64,000 bases of DNA from Rhizobium sp. NLR16a (GTDB taxonomy: Bacteria > Pseudomonadota > Alphaproteobacteria > Rhizobiales > Rhizobiaceae): NCBI RefSeq assembly GCF_017948245.1, contig NZ_CP072865.1, forward strand, positions 2,319,501 through 2,383,500, read 5' to 3'. The notes below the pieces were generated by a model, which saw only the letters and a program-made list of their open reading frames with translations, was not told where the DNA came from and made no database searches. Position numbers and translations under genes: made by a program. The stretch's first letter is position 1; every line of letters begins with the position of its first letter. Shown here in pieces: positions 63,859 to 64,000 of the stretch.

Positions 63859-64000
63859 TTATCTCCGGCAGACGGCCGTCATGGCCGCGTCGCCTATGCA
63901 GTCCGGCGAGGGCACGGTGACGCCGATTGCTCTTGCCGATTGTTCCAGCGGCGCGGCCGGATCCGGCGCTGCGTTCGTCTGTGGGGCCTCGCTCGGCAGC
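63859..64000 (-). CDS. C-terminal end of probable BcsN (partial)
   Basis: An open frame enters from the right edge and ends 54 bases before bcsA. The visible 46 residues include TNAAPDPAAPLEQSARAIGV and a cysteine-containing tail PDCIGDAAMTAVCRR. BcsN is the usual gene in front of bcsA in rhizobial type III cellulose operons, a family of exported accessory proteins, so that is my best reading. Only a tail is seen, and the identity rests mainly on position. Confidence 0.5.
   Translation of the reverse strand, partial: LPSEAPQTNAAPDPAAPLEQSARAIGVTVPSPDCIGDAAMTAVCRR

Overview
The window looks like ordinary chromosome of a fast-growing rhizobium, probably the Rhizobium leguminosarum/etli group. 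The reasons are the high GC content, the clpP-clpX-lon-hupB order, rhizobial small families (DUF982, DUF1127, DUF2842), palindromic intergenic repeats of the kind common in Rhizobium, a rhizobial Pho box, an FMN riboswitch ahead of a RibN-type riboflavin transporter, and a BcsN-containing cellulose operon. The species assignment is inference. I see no insertion sequence, prophage, CRISPR array, rRNA operon or plasmid replication gene.

Layout. Positions 1-1.5 kb hold two identical tRNA-Asp genes and a tRNA-Val. From 1.5 to 10.6 kb are single metabolic and regulatory genes: glutathione peroxidase, a methyltransferase, a cupin, an aldo/keto reductase, a quinone-reductase-like dehydrogenase divergent from a LysR regulator, a Pho-box-controlled secreted phytase-like protein, and ribN behind its riboswitch. 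From 10.7 to 16.3 kb is the proteostasis block hupB, lon, clpX and clpP, with RpoH-like promoter candidates before lon and clpP. From 16.6 to 30 kb are a membrane diguanylate cyclase, a cytochrome P450, a CHASE4-GGDEF-EAL protein, small cupin, VOC and kinase genes, metY, a DMT transporter, a degenerate crotonase and a second LysR gene. rplM-rpsI follow at 30-31 kb. Then come an MFS exporter, agmatinase, argC, a TauE-type permease, ctaA and a DUF2842 protein.

From 36.9 to 45.2 kb is a compact surface-polysaccharide locus: a GNAT of the CelD/BcsL type, a Wzc/ExoP-like copolymerase with a degenerate kinase domain, a Wza-like export lipoprotein, a GT4 glycosyltransferase, a WcaJ-type phosphoglycosyltransferase and a Wzy-like polymerase. 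The gene set resembles the unipolar adhesin loci upp (Agrobacterium), gms (R. leguminosarum glucomannan) and hfs (Caulobacter holdfast). From 45.2 to 52.5 kb is a sugar-uptake locus: a binding protein with two permeases but no ATPase, a glycoside hydrolase, a GNAT and a ROK regulator. Small genes, a methyltransferase, tRNA-Pro and a HAD phosphatase separate it from the cellulose operon (bcsN end, bcsA, bcsB, bcsZ and a TPR gene), which runs off the right edge.

How the parts connect. Two polysaccharide loci likely to act in root or surface attachment lie within about 20 kb of each other. Two c-di-GMP enzymes lie upstream, and BcsA carries a PilZ domain that would read that signal. I found no clearly undescribed system. 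The points most worth a second look are the Pho box, the riboswitch leader with an inserted repeat, the repeats abutting stop codons, the degenerate copolymerase kinase, the TPR protein standing where BcsC would be expected, and the inverted repeat between clpP and clpX.
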